In this document: positions 13,087 through 23,690 of the stretch, one piece after another
Position numbering within the stretch: the stretch's first letter is position 1
Layout of the letters: each line of letters begins with the position of its first letter
Program-made: the position numbers and the translations under genes
Notes under the pieces: model-generated
Database searches by the model: none
Seen by the model: the letters and a program-made list of their open reading frames with translations, nothing else
What the model was told of the DNA's origin: nothing
NCBI GenBank assembly: GCA_014706295.1
Contig: JACSVZ010000002.1
Location: 135,642,682 to 135,706,681 of the forward strand
Length of the DNA: 64,000 bases
From: Lycocorax pyrrhopterus obiensis
Lineage: Eukaryota > Chordata > Aves > Passeriformes > Paradisaeidae
Direction of reading: 5' to 3'

Positions 13087-13345
13087 TGTCAGCCAGTGCC
13101 CCAGAAAAGCTGAGACCCTTGTGCCCAACCAGTCTGTCATCATCCCATTATGGGGACCCTTCACCAAGCAGTTCAGTAGATTAGAGGATGATTCAACTGT
13201 CAACTGACTTTTCCAGGGTCACATGCCAAACAGAGAAATCCCCTCCTGGGTCTCTACACCTTTATACACTGCCAGGGACTGCACCCTTGATGGACTCACA
13301 TGAGCAGTTTACAGAATAACATTCTTTATTAGTAAAATCGTAACA
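13087..13345 (-). mobile_element. LTR fragment, sister of 6042 copy
   Basis: Starts 'tgtcagccagtgccccag' and follows the 6042-6330 copy through 'gagacccttgtgcccaacc', 'tatggggaccc', 'gagcagtttacagaataac' and 'aatcgtaacaggttaaggtt'. TTTATT at 13325-13330 gives AATAAA on the minus strand, so orientation is minus. Its right side diverges from the sister copy after about 13345; the U3 end is not identifiable. Confidence 0.65.
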
Positions 13346-14381
13346 GGTTAAGGTTCCAAAATGTGTTTAGGTGGAGCATGGGTGACTTTAGTCATACATC
13401 ATACTCACTGAGGGGTGTTTGTACCCAGGGGTGGGTATCTCAGCATAGTACCTGCAATAACCTTGGGATGGGCTTAAGTGTCAGTCCAAGGAGAATGATT
13501 TCACCACAGCTGCTGATTCAAGAGCAGAACATCTTCCTTTATCTCCCTTGGTTTTCAGCTGCTGTGTGGCTTATGAGCTAAAAAGTACCACTGAGCTCCC
13601 TCTGCAAGGGTTTCAACAGAGCCTGGCCACAGTCTCCCCTCTGTTCCACCCTCCATTTGGTCCCATTTAGATCTTATTGTGTATAGGAGGATGGGTATGC
13701 TGACCCTGTTCCATTCAGGGAGTAGCAATCATATTTTTCCGTATAACTTCAGTACCGTTATCTTTTTACCCTCAGTCATCTTCCCACACCATCGTAAATG
13801 TATCATTTTATCATATTGATTATTGCCATGCATTTCTCATTGACTGATGACAGAATTCCATGTAGTAATGACTTCAGAGACTGATGGGATTTATTATGCA
13901 GCATAAGAATATTCTAGACAAGATTGAGCATCTTATTTTTCTCATTTAGACAGTGGTTAGAGGTATTGCCTTGGAAAAATATTTTTAGTACTGTTTTAAA
14001 TCAGTTATAGCAGAATTGTTTTCAGGAGACTTACTGCAAGGAGGAAACTTTTATTTCAGTGTTTTGCTTCCTGAAAAAAGAATATTACACACTGGATAAT
14101 ATCCAGTAGCTGAACTAAGTTACCAAAGTGGGCATTCTTCCATTTCTTGAAATTTGTATAGAATCACTGGAAAACATAATCGTCTAAATCCTGAAATACC
14201 CTTTGTCTGTTGCTTCATAAAAAGCCATTTTTCACAAAGAAAAAGAGTACATCCAATTGCAGTGCTCTTGCTGGCAAAGAGATTATTATTTTCTTTGACG
14301 TGTGAAAATCAGAAACTATTTCTTCAGACTACAGAATCAAAGGAGAAAACCAAAAGGTTCAAACTTCAACAACTTTAGAGT
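13346..14381. other. Possible U3 remainder then unique DNA
   Basis: Sequence to about 13720 is GC-richer than background and could be U3 of the 13087 LTR. The remainder is AT-rich and unassigned. A 72-codon frame at 13363 shows no known motif. Confidence 0.45.
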
Positions 14382-14640
14382 TGTTAAAGTAACATCCCTA
14401 ATAACTGGCCAATATCCCTGGTTGCTGGCCAGTACTAGGGACAAGTGGTCATTTATTTGCCAAGGATGTCCAAAGAAACAAAAACTTTCCAGGGTTTATA
14501 TACATTGCAACACAAAGGCTTCCCATAGCCCCCCTTCTCATTGTCAAGTCCCAGGTTTACATCTCATCGTTCCAACTACTACTAAAACATTTAATCCATC
14601 TTTAGTTAAAGGATAACTTAAAGCTCGGCTTCTTTAACAA
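14382..14640 (-). mobile_element. Candidate LTR, minus orientation
   Basis: On the minus strand the order is a TATATAAA box (plus 'gtttatatac', about 14496-14505), then AATAAA (plus 'catttatttgcc', about 14451-14456), then a terminus ending in ACA (plus start 'tgttaaagtaacatccc' at 14382). Promoter, poly(A) signal and CA terminus in this order is LTR architecture. The outer (U3) boundary and a target duplication were not found. A 104-codon frame at 14302-14616 overlaps it and has no known domain. Confidence 0.4.
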
Positions 14641-15992
14641 TACTATATTATTTTTCATTTCTTAGCTAAGCAATTCTCTATTAATTAAGTTCTGCAGGTG
14701 GATTACATTTATTAAAACTGTACTCCCTAGTTTTCCTATAATATCTGTCTTGTTTTATTGGAACAAAGTTATCTATTAACTAAAACTAAGAGAAGCTAAA
14801 GCAACAAGACTATAAAAACTAAAATAGCAAAGTTACAGAAACACAAATTTCTTAACAAATTTTAATACAGCTCCTAAAAATATTTGAGATTATTAGGTTT
14901 CCTGGCTAAATACTATATGCCTCTCTTTCACTACTTGTTTTTGGGTTTTGGTAATGTTAGTAAAGTATTGTCCTCAAATCATATTTATTAAAGGATCTTG
15001 CTTCTACCATCAAAACTTATTTTTGTGGCTTTTTCAGGTGCTTTAACTTTCATTTTCTTGTGTCAAATGACAATGGAATAAAATAAAACTCATTTAGATT
15101 AAGATTTGTTAATTTTGCTAGCTAAATAATATTTTGCCTTAAGTCACAAATGTAAAGACAAAATCATGAGAAAATTCTAAATGTGAGCTGTTACTCAGAA
15201 TTTCATGATTCAAAGATTTGTATTTGACAAGTTTACATAATGCTGTCTGTGAATGTTTTAAGCTGCAGTTTCATATTTAAAAAACATGCATATTCCAAAT
15301 GTGCTTATGAATACGTAGAATTATGACCTTGACCTGTGAGTACTCCATTAACTCACTTTGCTGCGTCTTTCATGTTGTTTTGTATAGATTCGTGCCTTCA
15401 ACACAGAAAAGAAGTACCTGAAAAACCTGAGGCATTTCCTATTGTTTCTAAATTATTTATTTTAAAGCTACCTTTTAAAAAGATCAAATATGCTGCATAT
15501 ATTTATTACTATTTAAGAATCCAAAAGTCATGGCAAGAGAAGTCTGAAAATATAGCTGTTTTGACTCTTTAAGAGGATGGCATTTATTGTTCTCAAACAG
15601 CAAATGTATTTTATGAATTTCAGGATAAACTGGAACACAGTTGAGATATGAATAAATTATTTCATGTATGCAGCCACAGATTTCATAAACTTTGTTACAT
15701 TTTCTTTGCAATCAGTATATTTATTCTTTTTTTCTCTTTTAAATATAAGAAGTCTGTATTTATGGCAAATTCAGAAATAAATATGGTGTATATAAATTTT
15801 ACCATTAATAATCTTTTTTTAGCAATCTCTTTAAAGATTTGATTCCAATTTGAAAAAGAAAATTGCTTCATACCTATGAATTCATTCCAGATTCTTTTTG
15901 CAATATGAGGTACAGTTCAGTCCTCTGTCTCATGTCCTTTTGCTCTTTCTCAGATTCAATTCCATACGTCCATTAAAGACTTTCTTCCTCTT
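14641..15992. other. Unique very AT-rich DNA
   Basis: No gene or recognised repeat was seen. The first few hundred bases could belong to the candidate LTR at 14382. Confidence 0.5.
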
Positions 15993-16265
15993 GTATGTTG
16001 CCTTGGCTGGCTACCAGACCCCCAGGCAGTTGCTCTCTCACTCCCCTCTTCCACAGGACATGAGTAGAAAATACGATGAAAGAATTCCCAGACTGGGAAA
16101 AGGACAGGGAGATTGTTTGCCAATTACCATCACAGGCAAAACAAACTTGACTTAGGTCAAGTTAATAAATTAAAAATTAATTTGATTTATTCCCAATTAA
16201 AAATAGACTAGAATGGTGAGAAAGAGAGACAAAGCCAAAAATGTCTTCCCCTCTCCACCATGAAT
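15993..16265 (-). mobile_element. Degraded ERVL-type LTR 3' part
   Basis: The order 'ggctggctaccagacccccaggcagttgctctctcactcccc', 'ggacagggaga', 'ccaattaccatcacaggcaaaacaaacttgactt' (each compared piecewise) follows the R-U5 end of the avian ERVL-type LTR seen at 18544 and 29098. TTTATT at 16186-16191 reads AATAAA on the minus strand. Only the 3' part, read on minus, is recognisable; the ends are decayed and no target duplication was found. Confidence 0.6.
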
Positions 16266-18034
16266 TTTCTCTGTATCCAGTTATTAGAGTTTACTAAACT
16301 GTATTTTACTGAACTTATGTTTTGGAGTAGCTGCTTAAGTAGTTGGATTTTTATTATAAATATAAAAAGTCATAGGGTACTTGCATTGGGATCTAGATAT
16401 TCATCAGACTGGGGAATTCCATGATCACCAGGCTGTACTGCCATTCTTTCTTAATCTTTGTATATTTAATAATTAATTTAAAGGTTACATGGTTTCAACA
16501 ATGGAGGTGGATGTGCAAGAATAACAGCCTAAATAAGGTTTTCCTGGATGAAAACACAACACGTATTTTAAGTCTTCCCAGAAAGAATATTCTTTGATCT
16601 TCTCCTTTATGACTTTCTCACTGCAGTTTTCTTAAGTGAACTCTGAAAAAAGTTTGAAGTCTAAATTCCCCACAGAGCCTGAAAAGGGTGAGTGCTTTGC
16701 TGTATTTTTAATCGCTGAAACATTTGATTAGAAGTCTCACAAGTGCTTTCTGCCGCATAGACAGCTCCTGTGCACAAATTCTGCTCTTCTGTCCCAACCC
16801 ACTAGGCAATAACTCTGTTTAATCAGAGTGCCATATGAGGTCTTCCTAAGTCCTTTGATCAACATATAGAGAAATGTAATACTAAATGTAGTTAGATGGT
16901 AATAATGCACAAAGTAAGAGTACATAGAAAATACAACTTAATGTATAATGTTTAAAGAAATATGCAATGTTAAGTAATACACAATTAAAATGATGATACA
17001 TTGTACTATGTACTTTTTATGAGTTGTGTGTAAATTATGCATAATCTACAGGTGTGAACACTCATTTTTTCCTTTTTCCAAGCAAGTAGATGACATGCTT
17101 GCATATTCACATGTTTTCACACTCTTCTGTCTGTGGAGAGCTAAAGAAAGTTGGCTCTCTCACCCCATTCTCTGACACTGTTTCTCACAATTATATAATG
17201 CTACTAAACCATATTACATTACTGTACACAGAAGTTTTCTTTTGGGTAAAGGACAAATAGGAGAAGAAAAACATACGTGACATTAACTTGTCACACTGCT
17301 TAGTGCCCTTCTGAAAGAAAATCTGGTACTACAGCTATGAGAATAGTATAAGTAGTTATACACAATGTCTGTGAGTACATTGTAACTCAGTGCTGAGGAG
17401 CTCACTGAGATGGAATGCACAAAATATTTAACTAAGAGGTTTCAGATAAGTGTGACTGCATGATCCTCCCACATCCCAGTGAACCAGGGGTTAAATCTGC
17501 CTAAACAGATAAACCACTAAAAAATGCAGCCAATGTTTCAATGTCTTTTGTGTCTTTAATAATGCTTATACCATCAGGCACCAGCATATATGTATGTTTT
17601 TTGTTTAAATGTGTGTGTAAGGATTTAGGTTGCATTTGGACAGAACTACACCATGAATTATTTATGCTCACCTCAGGTTTGTGTCTAATTTATAGAATTG
17701 CTTAAACATGTCAGTCTTTCTAAATGAGAGAGTTAGATAAAGCATTATTTGCTTTATGTCAAGAAAACAAATTTCTCCTGGAGATGAAAATAGCAGCACA
17801 AATCAAAAAGGGGAAGGTAAGAATTGTGATTATAGACTTCTAGACTCTAATTTATCCCACTTCAGGACCCTATTTTCTATTTTGTGTACAAGCCTGATAT
17901 TTCTTTGGAAATCCTGGTCCTGTTATTTTATGGTTTTTTACGTTCAAGCCTGAGGTGGTACTGGTGGAAAACCTGTGGCAAGCTTTAAAAATATCTGTGA
18001 CATTTTGAACATTGCTGTCACAGTTGTCTGATCT
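16266..18034. other. Unique AT-rich DNA
   Basis: No gene or recognised repeat was seen. Confidence 0.6.
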
Positions 18035-18108
18035 AATTAGATGTTAAGCTCTTCAGGGCAAGGACTGCACTTAACCATGCACCCAGTACAATGGGATTTC
18101 CAATCTTA
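18035..18108 (+). repeat. Ancient amniote repeat remnant (LINE/SINE tail-like)
   Basis: The stretch 'agatgttaagctcttcaggg', then 'caaggactgcac', then 'gcacccagtacaatggg' resembles the widely shared amniote repeat tail of the form TTAGATTGTAAGCTCTT-GGGGCAGGGACTG...CAGCACC-AGCACAATGGG. It is diverged, as expected for an old copy that predates birds. The exact family (MIR-/L3-/CR1-related) cannot be fixed by eye. Confidence 0.5.
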
Positions 18109-18543
18109 GTTTGAGTTTATAGACAATGGTATAATAAAAGTGATTAAGAGGAGTAGAAGGTTTAAATAATGCTGATGACATGGCTTTGATGACCTCCCTG
18201 GAGAGATTATTCATCACAGTCTAATGAGATCATTAGGAGGAAAAGTTTCTTGTTTCAGTATACAGCCAACAAAATTTTGATTTGATCAATGCAAAATCCA
18301 AGTGGCTGTAAACTGTAATAGTGCTGCTGTGGTGACTCTGGGGTAAGAAGATTCATAAAGGAAGCCAGATCTTTGTGACTTCTTTAAGTAAATCTTCCCT
18401 TTAATTGAAGAATACAAGAAGGAAAGATGGGGAGATGGGGTATGTTAAATAAATCAATAAATAAAGACCAGACTCTAAGTCTCAGAAAAAAAACCCCAAA
18501 ACTGACCTTATGAAAATAATTTCGAGAGCATAGTAAAACTCTG
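18109..18543. other. Unique DNA next to LTR insertion
   Basis: No gene was seen. It ends with CTCTG (18539-18543), the left target duplication of the LTR that follows. Confidence 0.6.
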
Positions 18544-19875
18544 TGTCGCGGTTTGACGCTGGCTAAGCACCAGGCACCCATGAAAAAAAAATTACTTATT
18601 TTCCTCTGCTATAGCTGAGCAGAGGAGGAGGAATTGAAAACTTCATTTTCATGAGTTGAGATAAGGATTATTAAAGAAATAAAAAACACTTTAAGGCAAA
18701 ACAGGTTTTAAAACTTAAACAGTATAAAGATTTATTATTAACAGAATAAAAAGTTAAAAGGGTAATGAGAACTAAAGCAAATCTTCAGAACACCTTTCTT
18801 TCTCAGTCCCTCCCTCTTTCACTGACCACACAAGGAAACAAAACATGGGGTTTTGGTCACTATTTCACTTTGTAAAAAAATCTTTCTTCCGTATGCTTAA
18901 GGAAAAGAGTTTCATCTGCTATGCTGTGGGATCCTTCCAACAGGAGATAGTTCTCTGCAAACTTTTCTAGTGTGGTTTTAACTTCCACAAGCAGCAGTCC
19001 CGCCAGAACCTGCTGCAACACAAGTCCCTTCCACGGGCCAAGCCGTCTTCCCACAACTGCCTAGCATGGGTCATTTTAGTTAATGGGGTTTAGTCTTCTA
19101 AAGATGAGCTGTTCTAGTTTGGAAGCGAAGGCTCTCTTCCTCTACCTCTAAAAGCAAGGGTCATCTCTCTCTGTTCAAGTTCCTCACTAGATAACACCTT
19201 TTCAGTATCCACGTGCTCCAGTGTGAGTACTCTTTTTCACAGGCTGCGCGTGGATCTCTGCACCCCCCATGCACCTCATGAATTACAGAGAAACAGTTTG
19301 TTGTATTATAGTCCTCACCAGGGCTTGCAGAAGAATCTCAGCTCTGGTGCTCGGAGCACCTCCTCCCTCTCCTTTTTTCACTGACCTTGGTGCCGCCATG
19401 ATGGTTCTCCTCACGTGTCCTCACTTTTCTTTTTTCTCTGACTTGGAAGAAAGTTGGTGTCTTTAAGGGGCAGTTGAGAGGTTGATCTTGTCCGGGCTCT
19501 GCATCAGGGAATTGCTCACCATGTCTCTCGCTGCTGGCCACATGATCTCTGCCGGCACTGCACGGCCAGCCCGGGCTGTGTGGTCGTCGCCGGCACCGCA
19601 TGGGCGGTCCCAGCCTTGGGAGGGCCCTGGCTGCGCAGCCCCCACCGGGATGCGCCCCAGCAGCCACCTCACCACCCCTCGGGAGAAGAAAGAGAGCTTC
19701 CCACAGTTTTTCCTTTATTAAATACGTCATCATGGAGGCGCTATCAACTTGTCTAATTGGGCTAGTAACCTGCCTGTCGTCAGAGCCTTCAGCAATTGGC
19801 TTTGTTGGATGTAGAAGTTTCGAGCAGCTTTTCTCCTGCCGTCCCCCAAAAGCCAGGCTGTGTTAAACCAACACA
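18544..19875 (-). mobile_element. Solo ERVL-type LTR, 1332 bp, perfect 5-bp TSD
   Basis: The element begins TGTCGCGG at 18544 and ends CCAACACA at 19875. On the minus strand it therefore runs TGTGTTGG...CCGCGACA, with canonical TG...CA termini. It is flanked by the perfect 5-bp direct repeat CTCTG at 18539-18543 and 19876-19880. It is collinear with 29098-30179 (shared 'ggcacccatgaaa', 'catgagttgagataagga', 'gttctctgcaa/catgaac', 'ctctaattgggc', 'aggctgtg-aaaccaacaca'). TTTATT at 18731-18736 is AATAAA on the minus strand. No gag/pol/env is present, so this is a solo LTR. Compared with its sister it is about 250 bp longer, mostly a CpG-rich segment near 19450-19685. Frames inside (19338-19733 minus, 19600-19866 plus) are LTR sequence, not genes. 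Confidence 0.92.
19450..19685. promoter_or_regulatory. CpG-rich segment inside LTR U3
   Basis: This part of the 18544-19875 LTR is GC-rich with at least a dozen CpGs in about 210 bases, in contrast to the AT-rich surroundings. It has no counterpart in the sister LTR at 29098-30179, where the flanking LTR sequence joins directly. Position in U3 (minus orientation) makes it a plausible promoter/enhancer part of the LTR. Activity is inference. Confidence 0.4.
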
Positions 19876-19880
19876 CTCTG

Positions 19881-22800
19881 TCATAAGTTATTTCAGCTTG
19901 TGACCTCAACGTGTTACTCAAGCTGGTAACCCCTACCTAAGAGATATATTTCCTGAGAAACTCCAATGCAAGTGTACCTGACATTGGTCATCATTCAGTG
20001 ACTGATGGTTTTCCCTGTGAGTCAGGATTGGGTGGTCACCTAAGTTCTGGGAAAGGAAGACACAAAGTTGGTGCAAGTGACTTCACACAGAGAAAATTAT
20101 AAAATTATCCTATTCATCACATATGCTCATTGGAAATGTTAACATTTCTTCATACTATACTCTGTCCAAACCAAAGTTGGTTGGGTTTTTTGTTGTTTTT
20201 GGGTTTTTTTCCCCCACAATTTACACTCTTGCTTGCATTAAATTGGTAGAAAGCCCTTGTTAACCTTTATTAATTCATGGCTATATTTCATTACAGAGGT
20301 ACGATTGGGTCGTGATAGATAACAAAGTGGCTGTATATACAGCATACTTCTACTTTACTAGTTATTCATAATTTTCATTTATTTTTAAATGAAAACATTG
20401 TTTCAGAAAGGTTTATCAAAATCCCAAATCTCTGAGGGGGGATATCAACTATATTTTTAATGGCAATCCCAACAACTGAAGTAAAGTCTTAAAATCTTTG
20501 ACCTGAATGCAATATTATTTTTATTAAGTACAATTTTCTTTGAGTAATACCTGAGTAACAGTTGTGGAATTGGGCCTGATGCTTATCTAAAGAAATAAAA
20601 GAATATGCTATGGCAGTTAAAAAAAAAAACAACATAGACAGAAAGATAAAAGTATTCCATTTCATGTGTTAGTCAGACTGTGAATATTAAGTTTAATCAC
20701 TACAATTTTCCTTCTAATCTTTAAATTCTAGAGATAAACATATTAAAAATACATGAATTCAAAAGTACTTTGTGTCATTTTTCAATTCAATATCTTCATA
20801 ATTATAAAATCAATTTTAGGTTTTTAAAGCAAGAAATCACAGAGACATTCTTACTTTATGGAAAAACACTACATATATTAAAAGTATATAGTACTCAGAT
20901 TCACTTTCCTTTTCTTTCAGTGGTATAACTTCACTGTTGAAAAAACCCAAAATTCACAGGACTGATTTGGCAGCACATGGAATGTTACATTTGCACATAC
21001 AGAACAGTAGCTACTTGCAGTAGTAATTACCTTATTTATAGAAATGAAAATTTAGGCAACATTATGATAATTTCACTTGTCTTCTCTGCAGCAACTTGAA
21101 TAAAAAATGACACCTTCTGGTGCGGCAAGAAAAAAATCTATTTGAAAGGCTAGTAAATAGAAATTTAACCTTAATAGAAAAAAATATCCTATGCAGAATT
21201 AAAGTTTTATAATTCCATGGCCAACAGCTGCAGGAAGAAGTAATCAGCAACTTTCATATATGAGAAAAGCTCAGCCTAGATATGTACCTAAAGAATTAAA
21301 CCTGATCTAATGTCTAGCTGGTGGCCCTTGTATTTATGGAAGAGTCACTCTTGTTTGATAGGTAGAGCAAAGAAGTTGAACATAAAAGAGAAAGGAAAGG
21401 TTGTCTGTAGGAATTATTACTTAAGTGTACTTGAACAGTTTGTAAAGCAGAAAATCCAAAATATATCCAGATGGTTTCGGTTCCAGAACTGTGCTAATAA
21501 GCTTGCGTGGATGATGAGAATGTGTAAGAGCCTTCTGAAAATAGTTCTTTGTGGAAGTGACAATGTGACAACTTCACATCAGTGGTGGATAGCCAAAAAA
21601 GTCTTATAAAATAACAAAAGCAAGGTTTTTAGGTTAAGTCTTCCATAACAGACATAACATAGTCTTGCTCATTCTTATTGATGCTTAATATTTTAATGTC
21701 TGGTATTGAGGAAATAGCTAGAAAGACATAGCAATTGCTTTTGTATATTTGAATTGGGTTTCATTAATAGATTTTGAATACATTAACATTCTGATGTATT
21801 GTTTATATGAAAGCTTTCAGCATAACGGATACATGTGGCTACACAAGCATAAACCAATCATATTTTTTAATTACTTATCTAAGTCCTATTAGTTTCCTGT
21901 GGCAGAAACAAACGTATGACCTTGGACAGAAATATATGGTAGCTATACAAGAAAAGGTTTATGCTTTTGACAGATGCAGTTAGCCTATTCATTTAAAACA
22001 TGTGTTGAGAAGATAACAATTAAGGGTTAATACCAAAGTTCATTATAAGCTTGTTGTGTAGTGAGGCTGTGTTCATATGAGCAACAATTAAAATAATTAT
22101 TCATTGGCCAATTTTATTTTAAGTACAGGGATATTGCAAAATAGAGTGCTATCAAAATAAGGTTGTCAACAGAATTAGATTAAAAAATACGCTTCATTGT
22201 AGTAAATAAAAATTGTAATATATATGTGGTCTGCATAATTTCAGAAGATTGAAAAACACGTGGAGGAACATTTAAAAAAAGTTAAAGTGATATCATTAGT
22301 CTCTGTAATATGTCTTGTTCCTGACAAGCTGGAGAAGCTGAGACAGCAATTGCAATTAGAATTGTTTCTGATAATGTTAATATAATGTTTTACATCAGTA
22401 ATAAAATATGAAATTGATATAATCTGGTGACTGGAACAAATGAAATTAAAATATAATAAATTAAACTGATGTACTTTCATTTAACAGTCAACAAGCAGGG
22501 AGCATTTCTGTTACATGATAGGCCTTGAAATTTCTAAACTACCTTAGTGGAAAATTTTTTCATCATTGTGTCTTTGCTCATTTAAATATATGAAAGGTTT
22601 CAGCATGAAATGTTTTATGCTAGAAGAATATTTCCAAAATTTTTATTGTGTTTTAGTCAATATTGTGAAATTTTGACTACTTTGCTCTGATTAAAAAATA
22701 TTCTGCAGAATGTAAATTTTATTCTCTGGCCAGTACTGTATAAAAAAATAAAAAAAGTTGAGATTACTGTATTAAAGAGCAAATGGGAACTAGAACTAGT

Positions 22801-23553
22801 CTACTCTTGAGCCCATATAACAGTACATTGTCTAGTACAATACCAAGACCATGTCTGAGGTATTTGTATTGTTCATATTTTTTAATATGTTCCTATTTTT
22901 GTCACTAATTCTATATAAGTTATACACATTTCCAGCACTAACAAAAAAAGTAGATTTACTATTGGAAACCACAAGGAAACATGTAATATTACTCAGTGTG
23001 GCCAAGAAATCATTAGCGTTTCAACAAAAGACAAACATTATACGTTGATTTTAAGAGGCAGAATAATAAAGCAGTTAAAGAAAAAGGAAAAGAAAACTAC
23101 ATTATATGTCTTTGAAGACAGAAAGGAAGGCATATTTACACATTTCAGCTTCCTAACAAAAAAGAGATTTGTAATACAAGCACCACCAAAAAGGAGTTAC
23201 TCTCATACATAAGTATAGCAGAGAATAAGAGAACAAAATAAAGTGATAGCCATGCAACACATGCTTTTTACTTGCAATTTTTCTTTAGTTCTTAGATTGA
23301 GACACTCACTGGAGAGGCAGGAGAGTCATACTCTTCATGTTAAGAGGACTTAACAAGCAAAAGATGCAAATGTTGCATCTTGATGTTGTTACCTTCCTAT
23401 ATTCAAGAATATCAAAGAAAAGTCATACTTTGTTGTAAAATTTAGATGTTTTCTAATTTATACTTTTACATCTTCTAATACAAGTCAGTATGAATATCAA
23501 GCGAACCAAAAGTGTATTATTGTGGTATTTCATAGACTGACTAGTTATTTAGC
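19881..23553. other. Unique AT-rich DNA
   Basis: No gene was seen. The longest frame is 99 codons (21310-21609 plus), rich in basic and aromatic residues and without a recognised domain. The part at 22290-22480 has CAATTGCAATTAG-type motifs reminiscent of conserved enhancers, but this is only texture. Confidence 0.55.
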
Positions 23554-23690
23554 AGAATCACAGAATAAGCTGAGTTGGAAGGGACCCACAAGGATCATCG
23601 AAGTCCAACTCCCGGCCCTACACAGGACAGGCCCTAGAGTCACACCATGTGCCTGAGACTATGGTCCAAGCACAACATTAAACATATCAG
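23554..23690 (-). mobile_element. CR1 LINE 3' end
   Basis: Begins AGAATCACAGAAT (reverse complement of the CR1 tail), then 'gagttggaagggacc', 'ggatcatcgaagtccaac' and 'cacaccatgtgcctgaga'. This is the 3' UTR of a CR1 subfamily in minus orientation. The 5' side is truncated near 23690. Confidence 0.88.

Noticed and set aside
6042..13345. The two related LTR fragments 7 kb apart as a decayed provirus
   Set aside because: They are strongly diverged from each other, the space between holds a CR1 and unique DNA, and no retroviral gene is readable.
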